Source: MFD04580-c1 sp963702995
GTDB lineage: Bacteria > Planctomycetota > Phycisphaerae > Tepidisphaerales > Tepidisphaeraceae
Direction of reading: 5' to 3'
DNA: 64,000 bases
Assembly (NCBI GenBank): GCA_963702995.1
Contig: OY969783.1
Location: 248,001 to 312,000 of the forward strand
The first letter of the stretch is position 1. Each line of letters begins with the position of its first letter. Shown one piece after another: positions 63,366 to 64,000 of this stretch. The notes beneath the pieces are model-generated. The model made no database searches and had not been told where the DNA came from. It saw nothing but the letters and a program-made list of their open reading frames with translations. The translations under genes were made by a program, and so were the position numbers.

Positions 63366-63583
63366 TGAAGCGGCCGCAACTGTAGGGGTGATCGTAGGGT
63401 TCGTAAAGATGCCTGCGGACGCCGCGCGGCGTCAGGTGTGAGGATCGATTGTGACGACACCTCGTTTCCGACTTTGCGGTTTTCCGCAAGAGCGGGCCAC
63501 ACCCGGACTTCGTCTTCTCTAAAAGCCACATCGTCATGCCCGGACGGCTGATTCAACTGAGCGAAAGCGTTGAAGCAAATGCA

Positions 63584-63634
63584 GGGCGTGGTTCACCAGC
63601 GCCGCATCACGCGGTGGCGTGGTGAACCACGCCC
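63584..63634. repeat. Palindromic element with 14-bp inverted repeats
   Basis: GGGCGTGGTTCACC (63584-63597) and GGTGAACCACGCCC (63621-63634) are perfectly complementary, with a 23-bp centre that can itself pair partly. It is probably a dispersed REP-like element of a different family from those at 12146 and 24374. Confidence 0.8.
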
Positions 63635-63782
63635 GACGTTTCGGCGGGTTACGGCTACAAAAGTGATCGACGCCTGTGGCATCGACCCATCGGCTCGACG
63701 CGTCGGGCTCAGGCGGCCCCGGCGAGGCCGATGGCTTCGTCACCGGTGCGTGTGCGAGGCGGCCCGGACGCTATGGGCGGGC

Positions 63783-63817
63783 GAAAAGCGATCGCCGACG
63801 GAGGGGCGTCGGCGATC
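63783..63817 (-). terminator. Rho-independent terminator after atpD
   Basis: GATCGCCGAC (63790-63799) and GTCGGCGATC (63808-63817) form a perfect 10-bp stem. On the minus strand it is followed by GCTTTTCGC. It lies 74 bp after the atpD stop, so it ends the ATP synthase transcript here. Confidence 0.75.
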
Positions 63818-63890
63818 ATAATGTAATTGCATTGTCGCCGACCCGACAAGGGCCGGGGATCGGGAAACGGTGCCCGCGGGCGGCGGCCGC

Positions 63891-64000
63891 TTACATGTCC
63901 TTGGCCTTGGCCCGGACTTCGTCGATGTCGCCGACGTAGAGGAAGGCCTGTTCGGGGAGGCTGTCGGCCTTGCCGTCGCAGATTTCGTTGAAGCTGCGGA
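63891..64000 (-). CDS. atpD: ATP synthase F1 beta subunit, C-terminal fragment (5' part outside window)
   Basis: The last 35 codons on the minus strand read RSFNEICDGKADSLPEQAFL, then YVGDIDEVRAKAKDM and a TAA stop at 63891-63893. This matches the conserved C-terminus of the F-type ATP synthase beta subunit (FxEIxxGKxDxLPEQAF.xVG.I.E...KA). The rest of the gene lies to the right of the window. The beta subunit holds the catalytic sites for ATP synthesis. Confidence 0.88.
   Translation of the reverse strand, partial: RSFNEICDGKADSLPEQAFLYVGDIDEVRAKAKDM

Larger units (their letters stand above)
63366..63890. other. Intergenic region between the TAXI gene and atpD
   Basis: 525 bp on the minus-strand path between atpD and the TAXI gene. 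It holds the atpD terminator (63783-63817) and the palindrome at 63584-63634. I see no epsilon-subunit (atpC) frame and no other gene. Confidence 0.7.

Overview
The window is high-GC bacterial DNA that most likely comes from a planctomycete, probably of the Phycisphaerae/Tepidisphaerales type (inference). The support is two secreted proteins with the N-terminal LEPR-type motif (LEPRQMLS, LERRVLLS), an MJ0042-type zinc-ribbon membrane protein with HEAT-like repeats, a PUR-domain (DUF3276) protein, and the general gene mix. I found no tRNA, 5S/16S/23S rRNA or CRISPR array.

Layout. 0-2.3 kb: a pair of M16 peptidases, the first zinc-competent and cut by the window edge, the second lacking the zinc motif. 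2.9-7.2 kb: zinc-ribbon/HEAT membrane protein, PUR-domain protein and lexA. 7.8-8.7 kb: a YjfB-like small protein and, on the minus strand, the RNase P RNA with a greatly enlarged P12 arm and its terminator. 9.2-13.0 kb: ECF sigma factor, a membrane anti-sigma-like partner, MoxR ATPase and a TauE/SafE permease. 13.3-19.2 kb: metallophosphoesterase, yidC, then a c-di-AMP (ydaO-type) riboswitch in front of a KimA-like potassium transporter. 19.4-24.1 kb: a signalling block with a receiver-PP2C phosphatase, a lone receiver and a haem-type (CxxCH, DUF3365) hybrid histidine kinase. 24.6-33.9 kb: acylphosphatase, a lipoprotein with an HExxH-like motif, DacB-type D-Ala-D-Ala carboxypeptidase, 6-phosphofructokinase, FAD monooxygenase, DIP1984-family protein and a secreted glycosidase-like protein. 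34.4-37.9 kb: a second histidine kinase (broken) overlapping a REC-GGDEF-EAL protein. 38.0-45.3 kb: RRM protein, exported proteins, topoisomerase IB and a glycosyltransferase. 45.6-52.7 kb: two LEPR surface proteins, a sedolisin and a beta-helix protein.

52.7-61.4 kb is the accessory part. It holds two copies of one 1634-bp IS3-family element (48320-49953 and 55837-57470), each with 4-bp target duplications. Removing the element in silico restores a reading frame in both targets: the beta-helix surface gene and a hicB antitoxin. Around them are two hicBA modules, a DUF433/DUF5615 pair, a truncated parE with its antitoxin, and comM preceded by a 360-bp partial duplication of its own 5' end. 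The right end returns to core genes: a TAXI-type binding protein and the 3' end of atpD, which is followed directly by a terminator instead of atpC.

Quality note. About ten genes, including yidC, comM and dacB, contain a single apparent frameshift. Several lie at short homopolymers. Sequencing or assembly indels are the simplest explanation, so 'broken' calls based only on a frameshift should be read with caution. The two IS disruptions are a different matter and are supported by exact element ends and target duplications.
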